Shown: piece after piece, positions 18,286-26,685 of the stretch | Layout of the letters: each line of letters opens with the position of its first letter | Position numbering within the stretch: position 1 is the stretch's first letter | Assembly: GCF_017876545.1 (NCBI RefSeq) | Contig: NZ_JAGIOD010000001.1 | Span: forward strand, 1,798,001-1,862,000 | Source: Brachybacterium sacelli | GTDB taxonomy: Bacteria; Actinomycetota; Actinomycetes; Actinomycetales; Dermabacteraceae | DNA length: 64,000 bases | Direction: 5' to 3' | Position numbers and translations under genes: made by a program | Notes under the pieces: model-generated | What the model was told of the DNA's origin: nothing | Databases searched by the model: none | The model's input: only the letters and a program-made list of their open reading frames with translations

Positions 18286-19200
18286 TCAACCTTTCACGGC
18301 ACCGGAGAACGATTCGATGAAGTACTTCTGGAGGGCGATGAAGACGAGGATGATGGGCAGCAGGGCGATCGTCGAGGCCGCCGACATCATTCCCCAGTCG
18401 CTGAAGTACTGGTTCTGCAGGCTGTAGATCCCCACGGCGAGGGTGCGCAGGTCCGGCTGGGACAGCGTGAGCACCAGCGGCAGCAGGAAGTCGTTCCACG
18501 CGTGCATGAACTGCAGGATCACGGCGGTGGCGAGAACCGGTCTGGCCAGCGGCAGGTAGATGCGCGCGAAGATCCGCAGGAATCCCGCCCCGTCCATCTT
18601 CGCGGCCTCCTCGAGCTCCTTCGGCAGCTGCGCGAAGTAGCCGGTGAAGAGCAGGACGACGATCACGCTGACGCCGCCCGCCTCGGCCAGGGCGATGCCC
18701 CACAGGCTCCCGGACAGCCCGAGGTTGTCGATCAGGTCGAAGATAGGGATCACCGTGTACCCCTCGGGCAGGAACACCACGAGCGCCAGCAGCACGTAGA
18801 TGAGCCGCTTGCCGGGGAAGACGTACCGGCCCAGGACGTAGCCCAGCAGGGCGTTGACGGTCACCGAGAGGAGGATCGACACCCCGGTCACGAAGATCGT
18901 GTTCAGGAAGTAGCGGCCCATGTCCGCTTCGGTCCAGGCGCGGATGTAGTTGTCCAGCTGCAGGGTCGAGGTGAACGGGTTCAGCGAGGCGAAGATCTCG
19001 GCATTGGACTGCAGGGAGCTCGAGAACACCCAGACGAAGGGATAGATCCACACCAGGGCGATCGGCAGCAGGACGAGGACCCCGAGCGCCATCGCGATCT
19101 TCTCGGAGCGCTTGAGGCGACGCGGTGGCCGCGGCGGGCGGGCGCCGTCGGCCTCCTGGACCGACGTGCTCGTTCGCAGGGTCGGGCCGGCGGTGGTCAT
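18286..19200 (-). CDS. Sugar ABC importer permease (MalG type)
   Basis: 304 aa inner-membrane permease with six hydrophobic segments and the EAA loop EEAAKMDGAGFLRIF, which docks the ATPase. The ATG at 19200 overlaps the stop of the other permease (ATGA). The longer open frame upstream is unrelated. It acts with the neighbouring permease and binding protein; no ATP-binding subunit is encoded nearby, so a shared MsiK-like ATPase elsewhere is expected. Confidence 0.93.
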   Translation of the reverse strand: MTTAGPTLRTSTSVQEADGARPPRPPRRLKRSEKIAMALGVLVLLPIALVWIYPFVWVFSSSLQSNAEIFASLNPFTSTLQLDNYIRAWTEADMGRYFLNTIFVTGVSILLSVTVNALLGYVLGRYVFPGKRLIYVLLALVVFLPEGYTVIPIFDLIDNLGLSGSLWGIALAEAGGVSVIVVLLFTGYFAQLPKELEEAAKMDGAGFLRIFARIYLPLARPVLATAVILQFMHAWNDFLLPLVLTLSQPDLRTLAVGIYSLQNQYFSDWGMMSAASTIALLPIILVFIALQKYFIESFSGAVKG

Positions 19201-20150
19201 CGATCGAGCCTCGCTCTCTGGGCGGCGACGAGTTTCAAGGCCCATGCCTGCAGGAGGGCGATGATCAGTGTCGCCATCCCGAAGAAGCATCCGGCGGCCG
19301 AGGCGTATCCCAGTCTCGGCACGCCTCCGGCGGCGTCCGGGGCGAAGGCGGTCCGGAAGATGTACACCTCGACCACCTCGGAGGCGTAGTACGGCCCGCC
19401 TCCGGTCAGCGCCTGGATCAGTGCGAAGGCGTGGAGGTTCTCGTTCGCGGTGAGGACGATGATGATGACCGCGAAGGGGAGCAGGATCGGCAGCGTGATC
19501 CGGATCAGCCGCTGGACCGCTCCGGCACCGTCGACCTCGGCGGCCTCGTAGTACTCGGGCGGGACGGTCTGCAGGGCGGCGAGCCAGTAGATCAGCGTCA
19601 TCCCGAAGTTCTTCCAGGTGTGCAGCAGCAGCGTGCTCCACAGCGCGAGGTCCGGGTCGGAGAGGAACTCCACCGGCGTGTCCGTGAGCCCCGTCGTCTC
19701 GAGGAGGAGCGCGATCGGTCCGTTGCCGGGGGAGAGGACGAAGGTGAGCACGACGCCGATCACCGATGCGGCGGCCATGACGGGCAGGAAGAACACGGTG
19801 CGGAAGAAGGTCGACAGCCGCCCTCGGATGACGTTGTTCAGCACGATCGCGAGGATGAGCGCCAACCCGACCCGCAGCGGCACCCCGATCAGGACGAAGA
19901 TCATCGACCGCCCGAACGAGCCCCAGAAGAAGCCGTCACCGATCAGCTCGCGGTAGTTCGCCAGGCCGACGAAGGCCTTCGCATCGCTGAACCCGTTCCA
20001 CTCCGTCAGCGAGAAGTACCAGGACGCACCCATCGGGTAGAAAATGAACATGCTGGTCAGCGCCAAGCCGGGCAGGATGAACAGGTAGATCCACAGCAAG
20101 TCCTTCCGCCGGGCACGGGATGCCCGGGCGGGTGGGGGCGCGACAGCCAT
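19197..20150 (-). CDS. Sugar ABC importer permease (MalF type)
   Basis: 317 aa permease of the carbohydrate uptake transporter-1 family. Six hydrophobic segments; EAA loop YYEAAEVDGAGAVQRL. It begins 2 nt after the binding-protein stop with GGGGAG before the ATG at 20150. Operon order: binding protein, this permease, the second permease, sulfatase. Confidence 0.93.
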   Translation of the reverse strand: MAVAPPPARASRARRKDLLWIYLFILPGLALTSMFIFYPMGASWYFSLTEWNGFSDAKAFVGLANYRELIGDGFFWGSFGRSMIFVLIGVPLRVGLALILAIVLNNVIRGRLSTFFRTVFFLPVMAAASVIGVVLTFVLSPGNGPIALLLETTGLTDTPVEFLSDPDLALWSTLLLHTWKNFGMTLIYWLAALQTVPPEYYEAAEVDGAGAVQRLIRITLPILLPFAVIIIVLTANENLHAFALIQALTGGGPYYASEVVEVYIFRTAFAPDAAGGVPRLGYASAAGCFFGMATLIIALLQAWALKLVAAQRARLDR

Positions 20151-20152
20151 GC

Positions 20153-21688
20153 TCACTCCCCGAGCGCGGCGTAGTCGTCTGCGCTGTAGTCCCGGGCGGG
20201 GTCCCAGTTCGGGAACTGCAGCTCGCCGATGTCGACCTCCGCGCCTCCGGCCCGGGCCTCGTCGAAGGCCTTCTCCATGGCCTCGGTCAGTCGTGCGTCG
20301 AGGTCCTCGAGCGCGGCGCCGGCGTCCGGCAGCTGCCCGGTGAGGATGCCTTCGATGGTCGCGGAGATGCCCGGGTTCGCCGGTTCCAGCTGCAGCGTGA
20401 CCGCGCCGGCATCGGGATTGCGGATCTCGAACTGCGGGCAGGCGCGCATGTACTCGATCGCCATGTCGGTGACCTTCTTCGCCTGAGGATGGAGGAGCTC
20501 GGGGTCGGCCGACGTGTTCGCCTCCTCGATCGTGGAGACGAGGAACCCACCGGAGAGCTCGACCATCGCCCGCTGCCCCTCCAGGGTCCCCATGAACTTC
20601 AGGACGGCCACCGCGGCGTCGGTGTTCGGGCTGTCCGCGTAGAGCCAGGCCATGTTGGAGCCGGTCTCGCGGTAGGGGATCGTGTAGGAGGAGCCGTCCG
20701 GGGAGGGCAGCGGCAGGATGGTGTACTCGAAGTCCGGGTGGTCCTCGTCCCACGGGACGATGTCCCAGGGCCCGTTCAAGGAGATCCCCGCCAGTCCGGT
20801 GGGGAACTGCGCCCGGGCGTCGGCGTCCTTGAGCGTCAGATAGCCGGGTACGAAGGAGCCGTCCTCGATCATCGACCGGATGAACTCGAGCGCTTCGAGG
20901 TACTCCGGGGCCGAGTACTCGAACGACCCGGTCCGCATGTTCATGCCGTCGGAGTTGCCCAGCCATCCCGCCGTGTTCGCGAGGTTCGCGACCACGTAGT
21001 GGAGGTGGTCGGCGGTGGAGAGGATGCCCGGGGTTCCCGTCGCAGTGATCTCCTGCGCCAGGGACCTCAGGTCCTCCCAGGTCGAGACGGACTCGACGGG
21101 GACCTCGACGCCGGCGGCCGACGCCGCCTCGTGGGAGATGTACTGGGTGATGTCCAGGCGTCGGGTCGAGTTCAGCGGCCAGCTGTAGACCCTGCCGTCG
21201 AAGACGTGGATGCCGTTGATCAGGGCGGTCTCGGGGAACCCTGCCCGCCACTGCTCGAAGTCGGGGATGACGTCGTCGATCGGCCGCACCCAGTCCTCCC
21301 CGATCGCCGTCTCCGGCGGCACGTTCTCGGGGAGCGCGAAGACGTCGGGTGCCGAGCCGTTGCGGATCCCGAGCGGGACGACCTGGTTGACCTGCTCCCA
21401 CCCGGCCCCGTCGTACTTCGTGGTGATGTCGGGGTGCTGCTCACCGAACTCCGCGATCACGGGTTCGATGAACAGGGCCTTGAGATCACCGGAGTCCATC
21501 CAGGTCAGCTGCGTGGAATCCGTGGCGTCGGCGTCGAACTCGAACGTGAAGTCGCTCGAGGTCCTCCCCTCCGTCCCTGACTCCGAACCCGTCTCGACGG
21601 AGCAGGCACTCAATCCGGTGGCCATGACAGCGGTGGCACCGAGCACGGAGCGTCGGCGGAACGTGGTGCGGGCGTCGTCGTCGGGCAT
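20153..21688 (-). CDS. Extracellular sugar-binding lipoprotein of the ABC importer
   Basis: 511 aa solute-binding protein. The N-terminus has an RRRS stretch, a hydrophobic segment and lipobox LSAC, so it is exported and lipid-anchored; the twin arginines could direct Tat export. The body matches family-1 binding proteins (WEQVNQVVPLGIRNGSAPDVF). The ATG at 21688 follows GAGGAGGCATCC; the open frame continues far upstream through the divergent lacI gene but is not real there. The operator candidate at 21716-21739 lies just upstream. Sugar unknown; the linked sulfatase points to sulfated glycans. Confidence 0.9.
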   Translation of the reverse strand: MPDDDARTTFRRRSVLGATAVMATGLSACSVETGSESGTEGRTSSDFTFEFDADATDSTQLTWMDSGDLKALFIEPVIAEFGEQHPDITTKYDGAGWEQVNQVVPLGIRNGSAPDVFALPENVPPETAIGEDWVRPIDDVIPDFEQWRAGFPETALINGIHVFDGRVYSWPLNSTRRLDITQYISHEAASAAGVEVPVESVSTWEDLRSLAQEITATGTPGILSTADHLHYVVANLANTAGWLGNSDGMNMRTGSFEYSAPEYLEALEFIRSMIEDGSFVPGYLTLKDADARAQFPTGLAGISLNGPWDIVPWDEDHPDFEYTILPLPSPDGSSYTIPYRETGSNMAWLYADSPNTDAAVAVLKFMGTLEGQRAMVELSGGFLVSTIEEANTSADPELLHPQAKKVTDMAIEYMRACPQFEIRNPDAGAVTLQLEPANPGISATIEGILTGQLPDAGAALEDLDARLTEAMEKAFDEARAGGAEVDIGELQFPNWDPARDYSADDYAALGE

Positions 21689-21715
21689 GGATGCCTCCTC
21701 GCATCTCCGGGCATG

Positions 21716-21739
21716 CCGTGGTATTTCGATTAACCATGG
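21716..21739. promoter_or_regulatory. Candidate LacI-family operator
   Basis: 24-bp imperfect palindrome centred on TCGA (21726-21729), with 8 of 12 symmetric pairs matching: outer CC-TGGT arms against ACCA-GG and inner TC-GA. It sits between the divergent binding-protein and lacI genes, next to the lacI -10, and is markedly more AT-rich than its surroundings. A central CG is usual for LacI/PurR-type operators. Confidence 0.5.
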
Positions 21740-21741
21740 CC

Positions 21742-21747
21742 TACGAT
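21742..21747 (+). promoter_or_regulatory. -10 element, leaderless lacI-type promoter
   Basis: TACGAT, 7 nt before the GTG at 21755. It overlaps the alternative in-frame ATG at 21746, which argues for the GTG as the true start. Confidence 0.45.
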
Positions 21748-21754
21748 GAGTGAC

Positions 21755-22831
21755 GTGAGCAGCACTGTCAAGAGCGGGACGAGGGACGAGGGGCCAGGCC
21801 CTTCCCCGGCTCGCCCCACCCAGGCGGACGTCGCCCGGCTCGCGGGAGTCTCGACCGCGACCGTGTCGCACATCCTCAGCGGTCGCGCCGACCGCAGAGG
21901 CACCGGGAACGCCGAGACCCGCGCCCGGGTGGAGGCCGCGATGACCGAGCTCGGCTACCGGCCGAACTGGGCCGGCCGGGCTCTGCGCCGGCAGCGGACG
22001 GGGCTGGTCGGCGCCATCGTCTCGACGCCGAGCAATCCGTGGCGGGAGAACCTCATCGCGCTCGCGCAGGAGGAGCTCTCGCGGCACTGCCTGGATCTCG
22101 TGGTGTTCCCGGACGTGCGACCGGGTGCCGCCCTCGACCGGGTGACCGACCTGCTGGACCGCCGCGCGGTCGATGCCTGCTTCACGGTCCATCTCGAGGA
22201 CGACGACGATCCCAGCCATCTGGCGGACTGCACGATCCCCGCCCTCGCCTTCGCCGAGAGCGGTTTCGACGGCGTGGCCAAGGTGCGGCACGGCTACGAA
22301 CAGGCGGCCGAGGCGGCGGCGCGCACACTGGTCGCTCGCGGGGTGCGGCGATTCGTGCTGGTCAAGGAGGGGCCCGCGGGCCCGGGTCACCACGACCGGA
22401 TCTTCACCGCGCCGATCCTCGGGGTGCTGGAGGCGGCCGGGGTCGCGGAGGTCGAGGTCCTGGAGATGCCGTATCGCATCGGCGCGGACCTCTCGGCCCT
22501 GCCGTGGGACCGCCTGGCCTCAGCGCCGGCCGACGGCCCCGTGGTGGTCATGTGCCTCAGCGACCGGCTGGCCATCCAGATCGCGGCGGAGTGCGCACGG
22601 CGGGGGATCGGGCTGGGCCGGACGGTCGGAGTGGTCGGTCGAGGGGACATCCCGGAGGGGGCCGAGATGTCCGTGCCCCTCAGCACCCTCGGGGCGATCG
22701 GGGCCGACTACACCCAGGTCTTCTCCGCACTCGCCGAGGCGGCGCGCAGCGGGTCGCAGATCACGGAGGGATGGACGTTCCCGTGGCGCTTCCTCGAGCG
22801 CGAGTCGACGGCGGGACTGCTCCCCACGTGA
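21755..22831 (+). CDS. LacI-family transcriptional regulator
   Basis: 358 aa DNA-binding repressor. HTH near residues 25-45 (TQADVARLAGVSTATVSHIL), hinge-helix region around YRPNWAGRALR, then a periplasmic-binding-protein-like effector domain. It is divergent from the sugar importer/sulfatase operon and separated from it by 66 bp containing the palindrome at 21716-21739, so it most likely represses that operon and itself, with the imported sugar as inducer (inference). Start chosen at GTG 21755; ATG 21746 is in frame but lies in the -10. Confidence 0.9.
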   Translation: MSSTVKSGTRDEGPGPSPARPTQADVARLAGVSTATVSHILSGRADRRGTGNAETRARVEAAMTELGYRPNWAGRALRRQRTGLVGAIVSTPSNPWRENLIALAQEELSRHCLDLVVFPDVRPGAALDRVTDLLDRRAVDACFTVHLEDDDDPSHLADCTIPALAFAESGFDGVAKVRHGYEQAAEAAARTLVARGVRRFVLVKEGPAGPGHHDRIFTAPILGVLEAAGVAEVEVLEMPYRIGADLSALPWDRLASAPADGPVVVMCLSDRLAIQIAAECARRGIGLGRTVGVVGRGDIPEGAEMSVPLSTLGAIGADYTQVFSALAEAARSGSQITEGWTFPWRFLERESTAGLLPT

Positions 22832-22869
22832 TGCGGGCCCGCCTCCGGGTGGGAGGCGGGCCCGCATCA
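22829..22869. terminator. Perfect 18-bp hairpin, bidirectional terminator
   Basis: TGATGCGGGCCCGCCTCC (22829-22846), loop GGGTG, and its exact complement (22852-22869). It starts within the lacI stop codon and ends 18 nt before the facing stop of the SPFH gene. No T-tract. The long perfect GC stem makes it the strongest terminator-like structure in the window. Confidence 0.75.
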
Positions 22870-22886
22870 CCGTGCAGGGTCCCGGA

Positions 22887-24005
22887 TCAGAGCTGGTCCG
22901 CGGAGCCAGAGTGCGCCCACGGCGGGGCGTCGTCCTCCGCGGCCCGCTTGGCCTGCTGCTGTGCGTCGCGGGCACGGTGCTCGGCCTCGGAGCGGGCTCG
23001 GTCGGCGCGGTCCTGCTCCTGCTCCCGCAGCTCGTCGGCGGAGATGCGGGCCTGGTCGCGCTCGCCGTCCTTCTCGGCCTCGTGCGCGGCCTGGGCCTGC
23101 AGCATGGCGGTGCGGATCTCGTCGCCCATGCCGCCCACGGCGCCCGGGTTCGAGGGCAGGTAGAGGACGTTGGAACGGCCGTTGCGGGCCACGTCCTGCA
23201 TGGTGTCGAAGTACTGCGTCATCAGCAACAGCTGCTCCGCGGAGTTCTCGATGCCGACCTTGCGCAGCATCTCGTACTGCTCGGCGATGCCCAGGGCGAT
23301 CGCCTTGCGCTGGGCGGCGACGCCCTCACCCTGGAGGCGCTTGGACTCGGCCTCCGCCTCGGCCTGGGTGACGCGCTTGATCTTGTCGGCCTCGGCGAGG
23401 GACTGCGCCGCGACGCGGTCGCGCTGGGCGGCGTTGATGGAGTTCATCGAGTCACGCACCCGGGAGTCGGGGGAGATGTCCTGGACCAGGGTGTTGATGA
23501 TGTTGAAGCCGAAGTCCGCCATCCGGGTCGACAGGGTCCGCTCGACGCTGCTGGCGATGTCGTCCTTCGACTCGAAGGCCTGGTCCAGTTCGAGCGCGGA
23601 CAGGGCCGAGCGCACGGTGTCGAACACGTAGGAGCGGATCTGCGCCTCAGGGTTCGACAGCTTGTAGTACGCGTCGACGACCTGCTCCTCCTTGATCACG
23701 TACTGCACCGCCACGGGGACGTTCACGAACACGTTGTCCTTGGTCTTGGACTCGATGTTCACCTCGAGCTGCTGGACGCGCAGCGAGATGGGGCGGGTGG
23801 TGCCGTCGATGAACGGCGCCTTGAAGTTCAGTCCGGCCTGGGCGACGCGACGGAACTTGCCGAACCGTTCGACGATCACCGCTTCCCGGGAGTGGACCGT
23901 GAACATCAGCGACGTGCGCAGACCGCCGAACAGCAGAGCTGCCAGGATGATCAGGACGACGATGATGACGACGGCGATGACGAGGAAGAGTACGGCGCCT
24001 TCCAT
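22887..24005 (-). CDS. SPFH/Band 7 (stomatin-like) membrane protein
   Basis: 372 aa. One N-terminal membrane anchor (VLFLVIAVVIIVVLIILAAL), then the SPFH domain (residues ~35-200, RFGKFRRVAQAGLNF) and an Ala/Glu-rich coiled-coil region (QAEAEAESKRLQGEGVAAQR) with a charged tail ending DDAPPWAHSG. Such proteins form oligomeric membrane microdomain scaffolds. A NfeD-type partner, often adjacent, is absent. The start at 24005 follows AGGGG and skips 15 N-terminal codons of the open frame that lack a site. Confidence 0.88.
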   Translation of the reverse strand: MEGAVLFLVIAVVIIVVLIILAALLFGGLRTSLMFTVHSREAVIVERFGKFRRVAQAGLNFKAPFIDGTTRPISLRVQQLEVNIESKTKDNVFVNVPVAVQYVIKEEQVVDAYYKLSNPEAQIRSYVFDTVRSALSALELDQAFESKDDIASSVERTLSTRMADFGFNIINTLVQDISPDSRVRDSMNSINAAQRDRVAAQSLAEADKIKRVTQAEAEAESKRLQGEGVAAQRKAIALGIAEQYEMLRKVGIENSAEQLLLMTQYFDTMQDVARNGRSNVLYLPSNPGAVGGMGDEIRTAMLQAQAAHEAEKDGERDQARISADELREQEQDRADRARSEAEHRARDAQQQAKRAAEDDAPPWAHSGSADQL

Positions 24006-24071
24006 GAGGACCCCTTTCAGATGGTCAGGTCTTGTGACCCACGCTACCAAGGACAGGGCCGGATGCGCTGA

Positions 24072-24560
24072 TCAGTGCAGGTCGAGCTCCGTCTCGATCC
24101 GGCGGGCGATCCGGGCCGGGGGGACCGGTGGTGCCCACCGGCGCAGCACCCGGCCCTCGGGCGAGATGAGGAATTTGGTAAAGTTCCAGGCTATGCGCCC
24201 GCCCATCACGCCGGCCTTCTGCTCGCGCAGCCACTGCCAGAGCGGATGGGCGCCGGAGCCGTTGACGTCGATCTTCGCCATCAGCGGGAAGGTGATGTCG
24301 TAGGCGGAGGTGCACGCGTCCTTGGTGTCCTGGTCGCTGCCGGGATCCTGGTGGAACTGGTCCGAGGGGAAGCCGAGCACCGTGAAGCCGTGCTCGGCGA
24401 AGCGGTCCTGGAGGGACTGCAGACCCTCGAACTGCGGGGTGAAGGTGCACTGGGTGGCGGTGTTGACGACCAGCACCAGGAGCCCTCGGTAGGCGCTCAG
24501 ATCCTGGCGCTCCCCGTCGATGGTGGTCGCGCAGAAGTCGTGGAAGGTGGTGGCGTCCAT
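24072..24560 (-). CDS. Glutathione peroxidase-family thiol peroxidase
   Basis: 162 aa cytosolic peroxidase of the GPx family. Peroxidatic C38 in VVNTATQCTFT; WNFTKFL holds the catalytic Trp/Asn. The usual FPCNQF is FPSDQF here, so the cysteine of that motif is replaced by serine; a resolving cysteine may be C83-like in KDACTS. Bacterial Cys-GPx enzymes normally use thioredoxin. It stands alone between the SPFH and exporter genes on the same strand; the ATG follows a GGAGAG-type site. Confidence 0.88.
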   Translation of the reverse strand: MDATTFHDFCATTIDGERQDLSAYRGLLVLVVNTATQCTFTPQFEGLQSLQDRFAEHGFTVLGFPSDQFHQDPGSDQDTKDACTSAYDITFPLMAKIDVNGSGAHPLWQWLREQKAGVMGGRIAWNFTKFLISPEGRVLRRWAPPVPPARIARRIETELDLH

Positions 24561-24618
24561 GCTCTCCGTCCTCTCGCCGACCCTGCCATCGTAGGAGGGC
24601 CGGCTGAGGATCGCCTGG

Positions 24619-25776
24619 TCAGCCGACCACGGTGCGCGGGCTCCGGTGATGAGCCATCACGATCGCCACGATGCCGCCGGCGGTCAGTGCAGCGCACACC
24701 AGGTAGATGCCCGCCTGGCCGAACGCGGTCATCGAACCGAGGGCGATCACCCCGCCGGAGAGGATCGCGCCCACGCGTCGGGCGTTCATGTACAGGCTGG
24801 TGGAGAGCCCGGGGCGGACGATGATCTGCTGGAACAGGGTCAGACCTGTCCCGGCGATGGTCGCGAAGCACCAGGCGTTGAGCACCTGGATCCCGATCAG
24901 GCCGACGGGGGTCTCCACCATCGCCAGCAGCACGTAGTAGCCCACGCCGAGCGTGCAGCCGGTGATGATCAACCCCTGCGCCGAGAACCGCCGGCTCAGC
25001 CTGCCCAGCACGAACAGCGCGGGGACCTCGAGCCCGGCGGCGACCCCCAGTGCGATGCCCGCCCAGACCACGTCGAGACCGAGGGACTGGGTGACGTAGA
25101 CGGTCATGAACGACATGGCGCTCGCGTTCGCGGCCTGCAGCAGCACGAAGCCGATCACGATGATCGCGACGCCGGCGCGGCCGGGCAGCGGACCGGGGTC
25201 GGGCTCCTCGTCGCTCGTGTTCTCGGGGGCGGCGCGGGCCCCGTGGGACTGCAGCAGGGCCGTCGCGACGAAGCTCCCCACCGCGGTGAGCGCGATCGCG
25301 AGCAGAGCGGCCCGCTCACCGAAGGCACCGATGAGGAAGGTCGCGATCGGGGGACCCGCCACCCAGGCCACGGAGAACAGTGCGCGGGTGTTGATGATCT
25401 GGGTGCTGTCCGCCCCGGAGTGGCGCAGGTGGGCGAACAGCATCGTGCTGCCCACCCCGGCAGGGCCGCCGAGCACCACCAGGGCGGCGATCGCCAGCGG
25501 CAGGGAGGCGGCCAGCGCGAGCAGCGCCGACAGCAGGATCGTCAGCACGGCGCTGACCAGCATCGGGCGCAGGTAGCGGCCGGTGCGGTCGGCGTGGGCC
25601 GGGATCAGCGTCGTCGCGATCAGAGCGCTGGCGTTGTACAGCGCGAGCGCCCAGCCGAGCTCGGTGGTGGAGGCGTCGTACAGGGTGGTCAGCACCAGCG
25701 CGAGGGCGGGGTTGAGGAAGGCGAACTGCAGCCCCCACAGCAGCGCCGTCGAGGGGATGAGGACTCGGAGCGTCAC
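24619..25776 (-). CDS. MFS sugar-efflux-type transporter (SET family)
   Basis: 385 aa with 12 hydrophobic segments. The N-terminal FLNPALALVLTTLYDAS and the second half GLDVVWAGIALGVAAGLEVPALF resemble SetA/SetB sugar efflux transporters. GTG start inside the aldo/keto reductase stop (GTGA overlap), so the two are co-translated. A pairing of carbonyl reductase with exporter suggests detoxification or removal of sugar derivatives (inference). Substrate unknown. Confidence 0.78.
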   Translation of the reverse strand: MTLRVLIPSTALLWGLQFAFLNPALALVLTTLYDASTTELGWALALYNASALIATTLIPAHADRTGRYLRPMLVSAVLTILLSALLALAASLPLAIAALVVLGGPAGVGSTMLFAHLRHSGADSTQIINTRALFSVAWVAGPPIATFLIGAFGERAALLAIALTAVGSFVATALLQSHGARAAPENTSDEEPDPGPLPGRAGVAIIVIGFVLLQAANASAMSFMTVYVTQSLGLDVVWAGIALGVAAGLEVPALFVLGRLSRRFSAQGLIITGCTLGVGYYVLLAMVETPVGLIGIQVLNAWCFATIAGTGLTLFQQIIVRPGLSTSLYMNARRVGAILSGGVIALGSMTAFGQAGIYLVCAALTAGGIVAIVMAHHRSPRTVVG

Positions 25777-26648
25777 GCCTCGGGGATCTCCCGCCCGAAG
25801 CTCTCCAGCGTGACGTCGGCCGGTTCGGGCCCGCCGCGCACCCCCGTCTCCAGGGCGTCGATCCTGGCCAGCTCCGGGTCGGTGAGCGTGACCCGGAGCG
25901 CCTCGTGGTTCTCGCGGATGCGCTCGGGGCGCACCGACTTGGGGATCACCTGGCGGCCCTGCTGCAGATGCCAGGCCAGCATGACCTGGGCGGTCGTCGC
26001 CTCGTGCGCGCCGGCGATCGCCTGCAGCACCGGATCCTCGAAGCTGCGCCGCGCGGACTCGCGGTAGGAGGTGATGCCTCCGATCGGCGACCAGGCCTGG
26101 GTGAGGATGCCGTGCTGCGCGTTCAGCGCCTGCACCTCGCGCTGCTGGAAGTAGGGGTGGACCTCGATCTGGTTGACGGCGGGCACCACGTCGGTGCGCT
26201 CCAGCAGGTCGCTGAGGTGCTCGGGCAGGAAGTTGCTCACGCCGATGGCGCGCACGGTGCCCATCTCGAGCACCTGCTCGAGGGCGCGGTAGGCGGCGAC
26301 GGTGCGGTCGAAGGCGGTGGGCAGCGGCTGGTGCAGGAGCAGCAGGTCGATCTGGTCCACGCCCAGCTTGGCGCGGCTCTTCTCGACGCCGTGGAGGGTC
26401 TCCTCGCTGCCGTAGTCGCTGATCCAGATCTTGGTCTCGACGAACACCTCGGAGCGGTCGACGCCGGAGGTGCGCAGCGCCTGCCCCACCTCCTTCTCGT
26501 TGCCGTAGGCGGCGGCGGTGTCGAGGTGGCGGTACCCGACCTCGAGGGCGGTGCGCACCGCGGCCGCGGTGTCCTCGGGAGGAGTCTGGAAGACGCCGAG
26601 CCCGAGCGTGGGGATCACGACGGAGTTGTTCAGGGTGAAGGTGCTCAT
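25773..26648 (-). CDS. Aldo/keto reductase (AKR5-like)
   Basis: 291 aa. Catalytic tetrad D43 (HLDTAAAY), Y48, K73 (ETKIW) and H106 (LLLHQP); NADPH-binding IPKSVRPERI. It resembles 2,5-diketo-D-gluconate/methylglyoxal reductases. Start at 26648 (MSTFTLNN), supported by a TANNNT element 7 nt upstream; the eight extra codons of the open frame are not needed. It is followed by the SET-type exporter with GTGA overlap. The XRE regulator upstream, on the same strand, ends 37 nt before. Confidence 0.92.
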   Translation of the reverse strand: MSTFTLNNSVVIPTLGLGVFQTPPEDTAAAVRTALEVGYRHLDTAAAYGNEKEVGQALRTSGVDRSEVFVETKIWISDYGSEETLHGVEKSRAKLGVDQIDLLLLHQPLPTAFDRTVAAYRALEQVLEMGTVRAIGVSNFLPEHLSDLLERTDVVPAVNQIEVHPYFQQREVQALNAQHGILTQAWSPIGGITSYRESARRSFEDPVLQAIAGAHEATTAQVMLAWHLQQGRQVIPKSVRPERIRENHEALRVTLTDPELARIDALETGVRGGPEPADVTLESFGREIPEA

Positions 26649-26655
26649 GAGCTCG

Positions 26656-26661
26656 ACCGTA
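26656..26661 (-). promoter_or_regulatory. -10 element, leaderless promoter of the aldo/keto reductase-exporter pair
   Basis: TACGGT on the minus strand, 7 nt before the ATG at 26648. No Shine-Dalgarno sequence. Confidence 0.45.
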
Positions 26662-26685
26662 GACGCGCTCACTCCCGCGAGGGAG

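Noticed and set aside
16275..18320. 681-codon open frame antisense to the sulfatase
   Set aside because: The sulfatase frame has the CxPxR site and metal motifs; the antisense frame is Arg/Gly/Val-rich noise.
21689..22393. 235-codon N-terminal extension of the sugar-binding protein
   Set aside because: It runs through the divergent lacI gene; the lipoprotein signal and the GAGGAGG site define the start at 21688.
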